DNA from: Macrolepiota albuminosa
Taxonomy: Eukaryota; Basidiomycota; Agaricomycetes; Agaricales; Agaricaceae
Direction: 5' to 3'
NCBI GenBank assembly: GCA_027475525.1
Contig: JAMWFC010000087.1
Span: 434,001-498,000 of the forward strand
Length of the DNA stretch: 64,000 nt
This document shows positions 11,607-24,067 of the stretch, piece after piece (positions within the stretch are counted from its first letter, which is position 1; each line of letters opens with the position of its first letter). The notes below the pieces were generated by a model that ran no database searches, was not told where the DNA came from, and saw nothing but the letters and a program-made list of their open reading frames with translations. A program made the translations under genes and the position numbers.

Positions 11607-12216
11607 TCAGTCGATTATAAGCTCGTTAGGGTGAGTAAACTTACAAATAATATAGACACATACATTTACTGACTGCGCCGTAGAATAATCCTGTATCGTT
11701 CTATCTAGGTACAGTCCGAATAGAGTCGACATACTCTGTAGCGACATTGAGATCCTCAGCCAGCCAAGAAATGAATATCTACTGGGGTTGTACAAATCAC
11801 TCAATAGTCCGCTCTATTTTATTTGTTAACTCGAAAAGGACGCGTAGGGTAAACCACAACCTTACACTGAGCAGAAATGGGGCGAAAGTGAGTTGATAAC
11901 CACTAATGAGGCAGACGGAGTCGCTGTTTGAAATGCCAAGTTGCACAGATATGGGGGGGATTGCGGCAAAGAGAGAAGAGTTCGCGGATGTGTCCAGGAA
12001 TTGGGCCAAACACAAGGAGATGAGAAGGACAATTTTTCTGGAGCTTGGCAATGTAGCCAACTCTTTGTGTTCCAGCGAGCCATTCGCTGCAGGATCCCCA
12101 GAGTGCGATTCTGCGGAGTGCACAGTGCACAGTGCTGGACATGATTCTGTATTTGCAAAGGAAAGCATGGTTTTCATGATTTGCAGGTCCTGATGCATCA
12201 GATGGTTCGAATACAT
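11607..12216 (-). pseudogene. MFS drug transporter, N-terminal fragment
   Basis: Exons at 12216-11866 and 11813-11607 join through a 52-nt GT-AG intron. Exon 1 gives a hydrophilic N-terminus and then a first helix and loop typical of 14-helix drug:H+ antiporters (DHA2), including LISLCLAQFLDT and GYQLTFAPFLL. Exon 2 begins with the loop corresponding to the family GRLSDLYNPK motif (here SGLLSDLYNPSR), followed by unrelated sequence and a stop. Only about 130 of the usual 500 or more residues are present, so this is a truncated remnant. What cut it off is not visible. Other frames in 11862-12280 on both strands are shadows. Confidence 0.6.
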
Positions 12217-12550
12217 GTAAAAAACGTGTGTGAAATATCAGGTATGCCTGACTCCGTTGTTCACGGTTGCCGACTGGCATCGATTTCCCATCGAGATCTG
12301 ATCCATGCAGATATGACCTAGATAAACATATGCAAGAGAATCACCGCCCATGGCGGCCTGTTTCAATATCATCACATCCAAGTTCCGAGATCTCGGATGG
12401 AATAGTTAGGCATCAACGGGCCGAAATTCTAAAAGTTGAATCACACCTGTTCAGCGACTGAGGGTTTGGAGTGGGTATTGTCCCAAGTGATCGAATCACT
12501 ACTGTGAATAAACAGTCTGTGGTGTGTGTCTGTGTCTGTGTAACTCCGCC
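12217..12550. other. Intergenic; TG-rich stretch
   Basis: No gene is supported. A TGTGTGTCTGTGTCTGTGT tract (about 12521-12540) lies just before the GC-rich hairpin at 12551. Confidence 0.4.
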
Positions 12551-12568
12551 CCGCCGCTCACGCGGCGG
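12551..12568. repeat. GC-rich perfect hairpin
   Basis: CCGCCGC and GCGGCGG form a 7-bp stem with loop TCAC. It lies about 90 bp before the start of similarity to the Helitron relic. It could be part of a Helitron-type terminal structure or unrelated; I cannot decide. Confidence 0.5.
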
Positions 12569-13103
12569 TCTTTGATTTCAAGGTATCTGAGATATATATG
12601 TTGACATTAATTTTCCACACTGACATAGTCTACTTGTTATTCCCGCTACTTTAGTAGTGGGTCTATGGCCTGTGAACGACACTGGTTTTTTCCGCTGTCT
12701 GACAATTGATCACGTGAAGGTCTCAGTCCGCTGCCCGTGCTTGCCCCTTGTTTGTCGTTCGTGACGCAAACGATTCACTGTTTCTTCTATTGTCGTCGTC
12801 ATTCCCGCGCCTTAATCTAAATCTCGTTCTTTTTTGGTCATATGGTCCCTGTTTTGGATCCAGAACGCTCACGCCTATTTGCTATTTTTTGCACTTCTTG
12901 TTTCGTCTATGTTTCTCGCCGCCATGTCCCCTTTTCTTGGCTATCATGGTCTCACTTCCTCCTTTTTTGACCCTTTTTCCTGTAAGACATTTCCTTCCGT
13001 GTCTCATCCACGCTTTATTTCGTCGTCGTTCTATTTTGTCTCCCGATTTTCCTTCTTCACACTTTCTCTGCCATCTTGTCTTCTGTTCTTTTCATCCGTC
13101 CTG

Positions 13104-16100
13104 ATGACAGCTCTGTTGGGTTCTGTTAAAGTCCCTGTGCGTTTCAATGTCTCCGCACGTTCTAGCAGTATCCCTCGCTCTGTTTTCGATAGTCATGGTC
13201 TCTCGACGGCTTTCCCTGTCAGAGAACCTGTCATTCTTGTGACCTCATATCATCCTCAAACATCTTTATCCTGTCTATTAACTTTTTCTATTTCGCCGTT
13301 CTCTGGTACTCTTGTCACTCTCGGCCTCGATTGGTTTGCACAATTGCGAGAATATTCCATAACCCTTGGTCATTGTCCAATTTCCCCCGAGGATGTCCGA
13401 TTCCTTGACGCTCCTAGCAGCAACTACCCTTCCTGTCCAAATGGTTCGTCCTTTACTAAATAGTTTTCCTGGTCTTACCGTTTTACAGTGGTGATCCCTG
13501 TTTCCTCACAGTCTCTTTGTGACAATCATGTATCATTGTCTGCTTTCGTAAACAAAACAATGAAAACAATATTTTCTATGGATTCCTCTGATAAGTTTGC
13601 TCTCTCACCATTTTCTCATGATGTGTTGTTCGAAAGTATTCATTCTCATGGTCTGTCCATTCGTGATACTGTTGCTGATTGCCAAAATGTTTTGATTCAC
13701 CATCTCTTGAATGGCCTTTGTTCAGTGTCGCTGGGGCGTGAATGTTCCACATGTTCGCCCATGGTTGATTCTCATGTCTTGAAGCTTGGTCTAGCCGACG
13801 CTGTAATCAATCATGCACGTTCAGAAAATACACCAATTTTGGAGATTCGTGCTGTGTGTAAGGCTCTTGGTCTTGATCGCCTGCCTCATAGTCGAACGTT
13901 ATTGGTTGAATTCTTGAGTAAAATTGCCAAAGACAGTGACGTTCCATTGCCCCCTTTTCTGACTATGAGTCGTCATATTTCTCGAGTTGATGCACTCCGG
14001 ATTGCGGCTGCACATGGTATCTCTGCAGCCGGTGATTGTGAAACTATCCTCAGTTGTGTTATTAAGCATACACTTGAAGGAAACTGTGCACGCTCTCAAC
14101 AAAATACAGGTTGTCGCACATTGTGTCGTGCATCGTCTTTAGATTTATCGGTCCTTCTTCCTTCTGAAATCCAGTCTTTTGTTATCCAGGAATTTGGACC
14201 TCAACTGAACATTCAGTCTGCCCGTCAGTTGCTTACGATCTTGAACGTTCCGCATGATGTTTCAGATTCATTATGCTCTCTACGTGATCGAATCAAACTG
14301 CACATCAACTCCTTGCAAAAGTGCCTAGTGTCTGCGACAACACCGTCATCCGCTTCACTTGCTGCAACTGCTCGTTTTGCTCAAGCCAGGGCAGATTGGC
14401 CTCCATTAATCTCGCCAGAAAGAAAAAATGAGTTATTAAATTGTTTTAAAAAATCAACATCATCCAATGCTCTTCGTCGATCAACCTGTGCCGCTTGTGG
14501 CAGATATCTTCCAGTTATTGAGAATATGGTCATTTCTTGCAAAAATTTGAATCTATATCCTCTTCGGTATCCAGGTTGTACAGCATCACTATCTATCGGT
14601 ATCCAGCCAAAATGTTTTCAATCTGATTCGTCATGCTCAAATGACAATGTTGCTTTCACTACATCTGATATTACACATGGCTCAGCGTTTAATTACGAAC
14701 ACCCTGTTATTCATGATTTTAGACGCCGGTATTCGTCATTGACCTTGTCAACGCAAAAACATATTGAACACATTTTGCTGGATCCTGATGCAATCATTGA
14801 GGGTCCTGATAATGAACTTAGTTTACGCCTGTGCAATGCATGTTTGAAATCGCTCCGCAAATCCCAAGTCCCTAAATTCGGACTCGCAAACAATTTGTAC
14901 TTGGGTGAAGTTCCTGATGTCTTGAAAAATTTGACACAAATTGAGGAAACAATCATCAGTTTGAATAGAGCAAAAGCTTGGATTGTTCAATTGCAGGAGA
15001 ACAATATCCATGGTAATGTACCAGGAAAACAAACTGCGATAAGGGGTCATTCAATCATTTTTCCACAGGATCCTGGTGTTGTTGCAAGAACACTTCCTCC
15101 AACAATCACTGACATTATTACCCCAATTTGTGTTATTTTTATTGGTCATACAAAACCATCAACAAATTGGCTAAAAAAACATGCAACTCCATTGATTGTT
15201 CGTGCTGATAAAATCCGGGCAGCTTTGGTGTGGTTAAAGATTAATAATCCTTTATATCGGTCTGTTGAGATAGATGAAGCTCGCATTAGAAGTTTAAATG
15301 ATACAGATTTTCTGCCATTTAATGTTGAGCATGTAGATCCCTCAGAAAGTCAACAGTTTCTTCAATCACGGTATGACAATATTACAAATGATATCAATAC
15401 AACAGACAATTCATGTAATGAAGTTCCTTTCCAAAACATAGTAGTCACAAACATTGATTGCAATGCATCTAGTTCTGAACTTCGTGCTGCAGCAGTTCAA
15501 CATATTTTTAATAAACATGGAAGTTATTTGCTTTATCCACACTATGCAGAACCTGCCAAGGATATTTGTAATCCTCTGCTCTTTCCAATGTTGTATCCTA
15601 CTTTTTTTCCTTTTGGCATTGGGGGGTTGCAAAACCCAGACAGAAATATCCCTCTTTCCCTTAAAGCTCATGTCAATTATCTGCTTCAAATTCGTGATAA
15701 ACGATTTCGTGAACATCATTCCTTTCTGTTCACTGCTTTCAATATACTTCAACGACATGCAGTTCTTCTTCAAACAAGTTTGAGAGTCAAAAAAAGTGAT
15801 TTTTCCTCTGTGGCCTCTCAATTTGCAACTGTATCTCCTCAGATTGTTCAAAAAGTGTCAAGTAAGATTGCAAATGGTGACTCTGTATGTGTGGGTGATC
15901 CAGAAGAAAGACGTGTTCTTTCATTGATGAAACAGGTTAATGTCATCACGAGCCACATTCCCAATTCATCTAGTGCACGTCAAAGCATGAGAATGGAAAT
16001 TCGTGGGTTGATGATGCATCTTGGCATGCCTAGTTTCTTTATCACCATTAATCCTGCAGATGTGTATAATCCTGTGGTCAAGTTCCTTGCAGGATTTGAC

Positions 16101-19100
16101 ATTGATGTTGATGTTCTTCTTCCTGATGATATTCCTAAATTTCGTGAGCAGAGTTTTCTTGTAGCGCGAGACCCTGTGTCTGCTGCACAGTTTTTCCATG
16201 CATATATGAAAGCATTTGTTGACTGTCTGTTGCACTATGATCCAATTGATGACAATAATGAAGGTGGTATTCTGGGACGTATTACAGGTTACTATGGTTG
16301 TAACGAAGCTCAAGGCCGTGGTTCATTGCACTGCCATATGTTGCTTTGGTCAGATGGTGCTCTCAATCCAAATGAAATTAAAGATCGAGTTTTAAGAGAT
16401 GGGGGTGAGCGTTTGAAACAAAGAATCATTGATTTTCTTAATGATACAATCTTATCTTCTGTGCCAACTCCTCCAGATCCCACTCCAGATGTACCTTCTA
16501 ATCACATTCATCCATGTAGTATTCGTGGACTGAATGGGCAAGTTGAAGAAACAAGTGAGAATGTTGCTATGGACCTACACAATGTTGTTCGCGCATGTCA
16601 AATACATAAACATGGCCCAACTTGTTATAAATACAGTAAATCACAAAGCGATAGACAATGCAGATTCAATCTGGGTGTTGATAACATCAATCCAACTACA
16701 TTTTTTGATTCTACTACAGGAGAGATCCATCTACGCTGCTCAGATGGAATGGTTAATAATTACAATGAAACAATTATCAGAGCAATGCGCTGTAATATGG
16801 ACATCAAATTCATTGGCTCTGGTGCTTCTGCAAAGGCAATCCTACATTATATTACTGATTATGTCACAAAATCTCAATTAAAATTGCATGTAGCATTTGC
16901 TGCTTTGGAACATGCTCTTAATAAAATTGGTGATTTTGATCCTAATGTAGATGACCTCCAAATACGCGCAAAAAAAATGTTGCAAAAATGTGCACATGCA
17001 TTGATCTCTCATCAGGAACTGTCTTCACAACAAGTTAGCAGCTCTCTCTTAGGTTTTGAAGAAAAACTTACCAGTCATAAGTATCGCCGTCTTTATTGGT
17101 TACAATTCGAAAGACACTTTGATTCGCTTCGATCTAGCCCAGAATGTTATTCAACAGAGGGTTCATGTCAACAGGTTAATTCTATGCACACTTCATATCA
17201 TTTTTTACATGACACAAATTCAAACAAATCACAAAATACAATAGATATTTCTAACATTGGAGATGAACTTGATACATCAAGTGGATTGCAAGATGATGAA
17301 GTGTATCTTGAACCAGATGACCATCATATTGTACGGATGAAAACAAATGTCATTGATGACTACCAAATGAGAAGTGATTGTTTAAGATCTGTCTGTTTGT
17401 GGGATTTTGTTGCACAAATTGACAAAACTCGTATTATTAAAAAACAAGTTAGTGCCAACAACATTGAAGAGCACTTCATGGAAATAAATAACTTAAACCC
17501 CATTCAAATGGTAATTGAATCCGACAATTTGTTATTGGAAACATCAAGAAATAGATCTTCATTTTTATTAAAAAACCATCATCCAGATGTTGACAGCTAT
17601 CACCATGTCATTAGACATCCAAAGCGACGTTATATTGTTGTTCCCATTGGCCCTGGAATTCCTCGTAGAGACCGAGAATATTGTCATGCTAGATATCATC
17701 GTCTTATGCTCATATTTTTCCATCCTTGGCGATCTGTCACTGATTTAATTCATTCAACAGAAACATGGTCTGAAGCCTTTAAGCGGCACATGTCAAATGG
17801 AGCTATATCTATAAGAAATCAACTAACAATGGACAACATGCAGATTATACATGAATGTAAAGATAGTAGAGACAATGATTGGGCAAACCGTCGAATGCGT
17901 GTTGGACAAAAAATTCCTGTAAACATGCCAAATGAAGACCACACTGATGAAGTTTTGTATGATAATGATGTTGACAGACATGGAGATCTTCTAAATCACC
18001 TTGATGCAATTCAAAACAGTCGCTCTCATCATGTTGATGCCACTACAAGAGAAATTCTTTCTTGTCTATACAATGCACAGAGGGGAGGTCTCTTTGTAGA
18101 ATCTAATATGTCATCAAATATTAACCAAATGTTCTATATTCAACAACAACCTGAGGAAGAACTTGTCACAGGAACAATGTCTCAAGAAATTCAATGGCGG
18201 ACTGAATTTGATCAAAGAAAGGAACAATCAAAGAAAATGGCACAGATTATTAGTCCACCTGCTGTTCCTCCTTGTGTTTCTCATAATTCAATAGAGACCA
18301 CTCAAAGCAGAACATCCCTCTTTAACATTCCCAATATTTCTGCACACTTTGACAATGTACTCAGTGTTGATAATCAGTTGTCTAACTTGAATTTGGATGA
18401 TGTGATCACTCGGTGGAATTTAAACTATGATCAAGAAAGAGCATTTCGAATTGTTGCTGAACATCCTAAACAAACTCAAGCTTACACATGGTCACCATTG
18501 AGAATGTTTTTAAATGGTGCAGCAGGTACAGGAAAAACCCAGGTAATTCGTGCATTGAAGGATTTCTTTCACAGTCAAAATGAATCTCGTCGTTTTCGTG
18601 TTTGTTCCTATATGGGCATTGCTGCACGGAATGTTGCTGGCATGACTTTGCACTCTGCGTTATGTATTGGCCTTAAAGATTCAGTTAATTCAAAATCAAC
18701 CAGTGAATTGATGAAAATGTGGGATGGAGTTGACACACTTTTCATAGATGAAGTGTCAATGTTAAGTTGTCGATTTTTATGCCAAATTAGCAGAGCCCTT
18801 TGTGTTGCAAAAGGCAATGCACTGCCTTTTGGCAACATTAATGTCATTTTTGCTGGTGACTTTGCACAATTACCACCAGTAATTGAAAAACGACTATATG
18901 GCAAAGTTGACACCACAAAATATGGAAAAACAGCTACAGGTCAAGATGTCATTTTTGGTAAAATCCTATGGTTATCAGTAAAGATTGTGGTAATCCTAAG
19001 GGAACAACATAGACAATTTGGTTCTGAGAACATCCGGTTTGTTGAACTTCTATCACGCTTAAGAGAAGGGCGATGCACACAAGAAGACATTTTTTTGTTG

Positions 19101-20162
19101 AATGACCGTGTACTAAAGAACTCTCAAATTGAATCAAACTCTGTTTGGTTGTCTGCACCAATTATTGTTGCTTCAAATGCAGTAAAAGATGCCTTGAATG
19201 ACAAATTGGCGAGTGAATTTGCACTGAGAACAGGCCAACAATTACAATGGTATTATGCACAGGATATGCTTCGAACTCAATCAGAACCAGCGTCACAACC
19301 AATTCAAGGAGAGTTGCAAGATCGTCTCTTTCAATTACATTCTGGACAAACAAGGCAGCGTTTAGGTAAAATACCCTTGGTCATAGGAATGCCAGTTTTA
19401 ATAACACAAAATTTTGATGTGCCAGGAGGCGTTGTTAATGGAAGTCGTGGATTTGTCCGACGGATTCGGTATACCTTAAGTACAAACAATCAACGGATTC
19501 TTCAGTCATGCATTGTTGAAATTCCTGATGCAAGCCAAGCAGCTATGTCCCATCTCCCTCCTTTACATTATCCTATTCTGCCCGATAACATCAAGTTAAA
19601 ATTCATTGATCCATATACGCACATTGCACGAACTGTTTATCGCACACAAGTTCCAATCGTCCCAGCTTTTGCAATGACAGCTCATCGTGCACAAGGCCAA
19701 ACTATGACTCATGTTATTGTGGATTTGGAATCATGTCGGGGAACTGAATCACCGTATGTCATGTTATCACGAGCATCCTCATTATCAGGTGTTTTGATTT
19801 TACGTCCATTTTCTCCAAAAAAAGTGAAGTGTCCATTGTCAGAAGATGCACGTCTCGAAAAAAATCGCTTGGAATTATTGGATATCGAAACAAAAAAGCA
19901 ATATCACGATGGCCAATACCAAAATAACAATCAAGAGTCTATTTTCAATCATGAAAATCTCCAAACTTCTGATTGTGAAAATATGGCTGCAGTTGTGGAC
20001 CATCCCTTAGAACAAATGTTGAACAACGACCCTCAACTTCAGAACAATGTCATCATCCATAATAGGCCTATAATAAATGCCGATCGAATTTCGATTGCAG
20101 TTCCGTCGAAACGACGCAAATCCCCAATAGAATCTGGGTGGAACAAGAAAAGGAGATTATGA
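13104..20162 (+). CDS. Helitron Rep-helicase (rolling-circle transposase)
   Basis: The protein for Helitron rolling-circle transposition. The main exon is open for 2,224 codons (13488-20162). A 45-nt intron (13444-13488, GT to ACAG) joins it in frame to an upstream exon with ATG at 13104 (or 12834), giving about 2,337 residues, join(13104..13443, 13489..20162). Counting from codon 13488: DUF6570-like region about 460-610; Helitron_like_N and HUH Rep nuclease with LHCHMLLW (H948, H950) and the tyrosine pair Y1121 and Y1125 (YITDYVTK); PIF1-like SF1B helicase with Walker A GAAGTGKT (1677-1684), Walker B LFIDEVSML (from 1751), GDFAQLPP, and the C-terminal TAHRAQGQT and VMLSRASSL motifs. All key residues are present and no stop interrupts it, so it may be active. 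CpG is moderately frequent, unlike the relic copy. Confidence 0.93.
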
Positions 20163-20329
20163 AACTTTTAAAATCAACATTCCTGCATATGCGTGTCAAA
20201 ACTAGGTTCACATGTGTTTGCTTTTGACATTAGGGACACTTTCTGAGACAATGTAAAAACTATATTAAAGCTTACCTGCAAACTTTCATTCGACGACCTC
20301 GACAATTCCAAAGCCAATCCATACTGAAT
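20163..20329. other. Gap between helicase gene and next gene
   Basis: 167 bp without a gene, holding the helicase 3' flank and presumably the promoter of the gene at 20330. Confidence 0.5.
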
Positions 20330-21793
20330 ATGCTAATCTCCGCCGAATTAGCCCGAGAACGAATCCGATCAAGTCTCTATGCTGATCTTGCAACGGAAAT
20401 GATTCAAATGTCTACGGCTGCTCTGGCCACAGCAGAGTATAACAAAGATTTTCAACGCTCGACAGAGCAATGGTCGGGTAACTATACATTCAAACACTTC
20501 GACGGTGCGGAGTTTATGACAAACATTTTTGGGGAAATTGCTCCCCCTGCTGCGGGGTCTATCGTGGCCGCCAAAGGCAACCATTATCCTGGACGTCCTG
20601 GAGAAGGGGTATGCAAATTTTGTTTCAATCAAAATTTTTTTTTTGATTTGAACAGTTTCGTCAACTCGATGATGCCTCTAAGGCAAAGGACGTGCTCGTC
20701 ATCAAGCTACCAACTGAAGCTCCTGACCTCCTTCGAGGACTCTTTTATAACCAGATTGGAAGTCTTAATGCTATACGTGAAGCAGATGAGTGTGAAGAGA
20801 ACACACGGGGCCAGGTGTGTTTTGCGCAATATGTTCACTTTAAACTAACCTTTTTGACATTATAGATTGTGTCTATTCGGGATTGGATAAGAAATGCCGC
20901 TGGGAACGACGATACTGTGAAGGATCATATCATCATTCACATGTTGCCAAAATATGGGGTATGTTGCATTGCTAAAGAGTTCCCTTTTCACATTTTCCCC
21001 CAGAATCCGAACAAAGGCCGCAGTAATAAACGACTTACAAAGCGAACCCTTTCAGACTTCAGCTCAGATGGTGACGTAACTTCTTCTACTTCTGAAATAA
21101 CAACGATGGCTCCTACCGGTATGTCACTTTCTATCATACCAAAGTTGTATTCACGCTGTGCAGTTCCAAAAGTCGCTCATGGTGCCTTTTATGACCCTCG
21201 ATTAAACAAGGACTTCGGTGGTGACTTCTTCAATCTCGTACAGAATAAGCTCGTACAATTAGACGTTGTTGACACCGATGGAAATCTTATCCCGCCCTGG
21301 GAATTCTACGACGCATTAAAACCAGGAACACTCGTCTTATTATGCGCTTCACTCCATTGTTATGTTATGCGTGACAAAGGCGGAGTGAGAAAGGTAACCT
21401 GACGGTGTTTCTAGTAGTTTTTATTTGACGCAATCATAGGTGTATCAAATCAACGCACATCGCATTCGCGTTTTGAGTCACTCTGATGGAGAACCATTTC
21501 CTCTTATTACGCCAAAGCGGTTGGACAATGAAAAACATGATAAACCTGTGACGGAACGAGAAGCAGGATCCGCAAATGCTGCATTCACAAACTTCAGTCT
21601 ACACAAACGTCCCAAAATTTTGCCTAAAACCGGACAATCTTCAGCGACAACGGCGACCCCGACGCAAACCCTCAATGTTAGCATCCCCGCCGATGCCTCG
21701 TCCAGCACTGTAACAATTTCCAGTAAACAATCAACCAAAAAAACGTCGAAAATGAAAAAGAGAGACATCGAAGAAAGGATGGATGAGGATTGA
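20330..21793 (+). CDS. Conserved fungal protein of unknown function, six exons
   Basis: Six exons join in frame: 20330-20608, 20656-20814, 20866-20958, 21004-21118, 21164-21393 and 21440-21793. They are separated by five GT-AG introns of 45-51 nt, giving 409 residues. I recognise the type from Agaricomycete genomes, where it is multicopy: a central region with the signature PPWEFYDALKPGTLVL (exon 5) and a Ser/Thr/Lys-rich tail ending in a basic-acidic patch (KKRDIEERMDED). No enzyme motif or membrane segment is seen. It starts 167 bp after the Helitron helicase on the same strand. That, and the multicopy habit of the family, suggests a transposon passenger or accessory ORF, but this is inference. 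The consistent splicing with no stops argues for an intact gene. Confidence 0.75.
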
Positions 21794-22377
21794 TTCATGG
21801 AATATGTTTCCTGCCGTCCAATGTATCTACGTTTTTTTGGAAATCTTTTTGCAACAACACGTTCCCTTTCACCATCTGTTTTTCTCAATTTTCGACTGTT
21901 GACTTCACAATTTTTCGCGGTCTCTTTCTCCGTAGATGGTATGAAATGACGCTTCAAATTCTTACACAGACGTGGTTCCCCACTATTCTGCTTTCCGAAT
22001 TCTGTGTCAAACAATCACGCCATACCGTCTGAAACTCAAGCCATTCGTCGATGTCTTCTTTCGAATATGAGTTGTCGTTTGGTGGTTAGGATAGGCGAGC
22101 AAATTCCCCGTCTTCAATTGCAGTCAGACACCGTCACAGCTATTTTGAGTACCGAGAATGTGATATAGCGTGCCCATAACGGATGCCTTTGAATCTGAAC
22201 AATCGTATGAATCACGCCGGAAAAGATAAATCTCACGAACTCCCCGAAACAAAACCCCGTCCTTCTTGAAGGGACGTGACAAAAAATGTATTGGAATTAT
22301 ACCATATATCGAATTCTACACCCATTGAGGAAAATAAATGGGAGAACAACTTGATGCACAATAAACAAAAAAATAAG
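21794..22377. other. Intergenic stretch
   Basis: No gene is supported. The minus-strand frame 21478-22014 is the antisense shadow of exon 6 of the preceding gene and its flank. Confidence 0.5.
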
Positions 22378-22722
22378 TCATAAAAGGATACGTTGATCTT
22401 CCCGCCACCGATCCGGCCTTGACCCAGACTCAGAAGAACTTCCGAGCCCCTGAAGACTCTTCAAAAACTCCTGATTCATTTTACCGGCCACAACGGTGCT
22501 TGGGCCTGGGTTGATGGGCAACGGCACAGAACGCAAAAAGCCGAACGACGAAGGCGCCGGCGACAATGAGGAATGTATCGAGGTGACCGAGAACAAGCTG
22601 AAATGGCGTTTGCGCGTGCCGGACACGGACGTACTGGTACTAGTGCTGGCACTGAACGTACAGTCCTCGAGGCTGTCGCGGAAAGATGACGGGCCGCGAC
22701 GGAACAAGGAGGTCTGCCGCAC
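22378..22722 (-). CDS. Hypothetical Ser-rich tail or exon
   Basis: An open frame of 114 codons, rich in Ser, Arg and Pro, ending at 22378. The composition resembles cytoplasmic tails of fungal membrane proteins. Coding status is weak; it could be the last exon of a minus-strand gene with earlier exons in 22800-23100, where no clear splice pattern was found. The overlapping plus-strand frame 22496-22786 is an alternative. Confidence 0.25.
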   Translation of the reverse strand: MRQTSLFRRGPSSFRDSLEDCTFSASTSTSTSVSGTRKRHFSLFSVTSIHSSLSPAPSSFGFLRSVPLPINPGPSTVVAGKMNQEFLKSLQGLGSSSESGSRPDRWREDQRILL

Positions 22723-23401
22723 GTGGAGGAGTATAGGCCCCGTACGCTATGTTGGTGACGACGCCTGGGAATGGGAGGCTGATTGAGAAACGGTGATGTC
22801 CGGGGTAGGCGGTAGGCTTATGACGTGCTCACGTTCACGCTGGTGTTGTCCGATGCGGACTGAACAGCTGGGGGTTGTCCCGAGCCAGAACCACACGAGG
22901 GCAAGAGAAAGCAGGTGGACGACTCAGGTTGCTTGAGAATTTGGGCACGAGGTGGAGTAGCCGTGGAGAAAACCCCCCTCAGGCTCGCCATGAACACAAC
23001 AAAACAACATGCGCAGCAGCAGTTTGATTGGGATTCCAGTGCGCCCACGGTGAGGACAATGCCTGTAATTTTTCTGGAAAACCTTAGGACTTAGTTCTAG
23101 GTCATCACAAAGTATCAATACCTGCAGCGGTGAGGATCATTCCCATTTGGACCCTCTGAAAAACCTCATGTTCTGCCCCAGGAGCCAGATTACGATATTC
23201 CACTAAGGCATATCACAATTTTATCACTTATAACTATTCTGATACTCACCACAAGTCAGAAGGTGCCCCAAATATCGCTCCCGTTGAATTTCTGGTAGTT
23301 CCGATTTAACAGTTTTTGAAGATTGTAGAAGTGTAAACCACCACTGTTTCGTCGATTTTGGATCCTTGACTGTCAAAATTAAGCCTCGTTGTAATTATGT
23401 A
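22723..23401. other. CpG-containing stretch without a supported gene
   Basis: Short frames on the minus strand (22818-23048, 22924-23118) lack recognisable motifs and good splice sites. I see nothing else. Confidence 0.4.
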
Positions 23402-23745
23402 TCACGTCATGACACCTACAAGGGATCTACGCAAAGCGACTGAAGACGCATAAGTAGTGATCGAGAATTTGGACAGAGGACTTACCTGGCCATCGCAAAA
23501 CTTCTGTATTGAAGTCAGACGCTACCGAAAATGAGCGAACCTCTTCACTGGGATCGTCTTCGGCAGGATGCACAGCGAACACGATTGGTGGGACATAGTA
23601 GTTGTGAAAGAGGGAATGAATCACGAAAGTTTGTGTGGTTTCAGTCCATACAACGTCTGCAATACCGAGCAAGTTCAACGGAGAATATCGAAATTGAGGA
23701 GTTACCTGCCTCGCTGGTGCGAAAGCTCCAAATCAATGCCACCAT
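23402..23745 (-). CDS. Small three-exon ORF, function unknown
   Basis: On the minus strand, exons 23745-23706, 23656-23486 and 23439-23402 join through two 46-49 nt GT-AG introns into an open frame of 82 residues. The middle exon contains PPIVFAVHPAEDDP and SFSVASDFNTEV. The phases agree exactly, so this was probably once spliced coding sequence. It may be the 3' part of a longer gene whose 5' exon is the acidic ORF at 23986-23780 (PDYEPEPDELLNEDYDSG), but I found no splice joining them without a stop. I do not recognise the family. Confidence 0.35.
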
Positions 23746-23779
23746 CGTGTATCATATCTTTCAAGCTACGATGGGTAAC

Positions 23780-23986
23780 TTATGATAGAAAGACGCGAAA
23801 CTGCGTACCATGTAACTGTCGTATTGCCATCTTACTCTCCGTATATTCTGGTAGTGCTCCACAAATCTTGAAATTATTAGGATTCTCGTCGCCTGAGTCG
23901 TAATCCTCATTAAGGAGCTCGTCAGGTTCCGGCTCGTAATCAGGTCCTTCCTTCGGTTTTGGAGAATAACTAATTGAAGGGGACAT
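23780..23986 (-). pseudogene. Acidic exon-like ORF, possible 5' exon of the gene at 23402-23745
   Basis: An ATG frame at 23986 encodes about 60 acidic residues before a possible donor (GTACGCAG). Joining it to the next acceptor gives a stop in every phase tried, so it is either a separate remnant or part of a broken gene. Confidence 0.25.
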
Positions 23987-24067
23987 GAAGAAACGTAGAA
24001 GTGGATGGAGGACGGTAATGATTTTTTTTACATAATTTATTTATGTTGAACGAACATCAACTCCTCC

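Noticed and set aside
11862..12280. Several overlapping ORFs on both strands
   Set aside because: Shadows of the MFS exon, which alone has a family match.
12834..13103. Hydrophobic 5' extension of the Helitron upstream exon
   Set aside because: Open but Phe/Ser/Leu-rich and unlike known Helitron N-termini; the ATG at 13104 is a more likely start.
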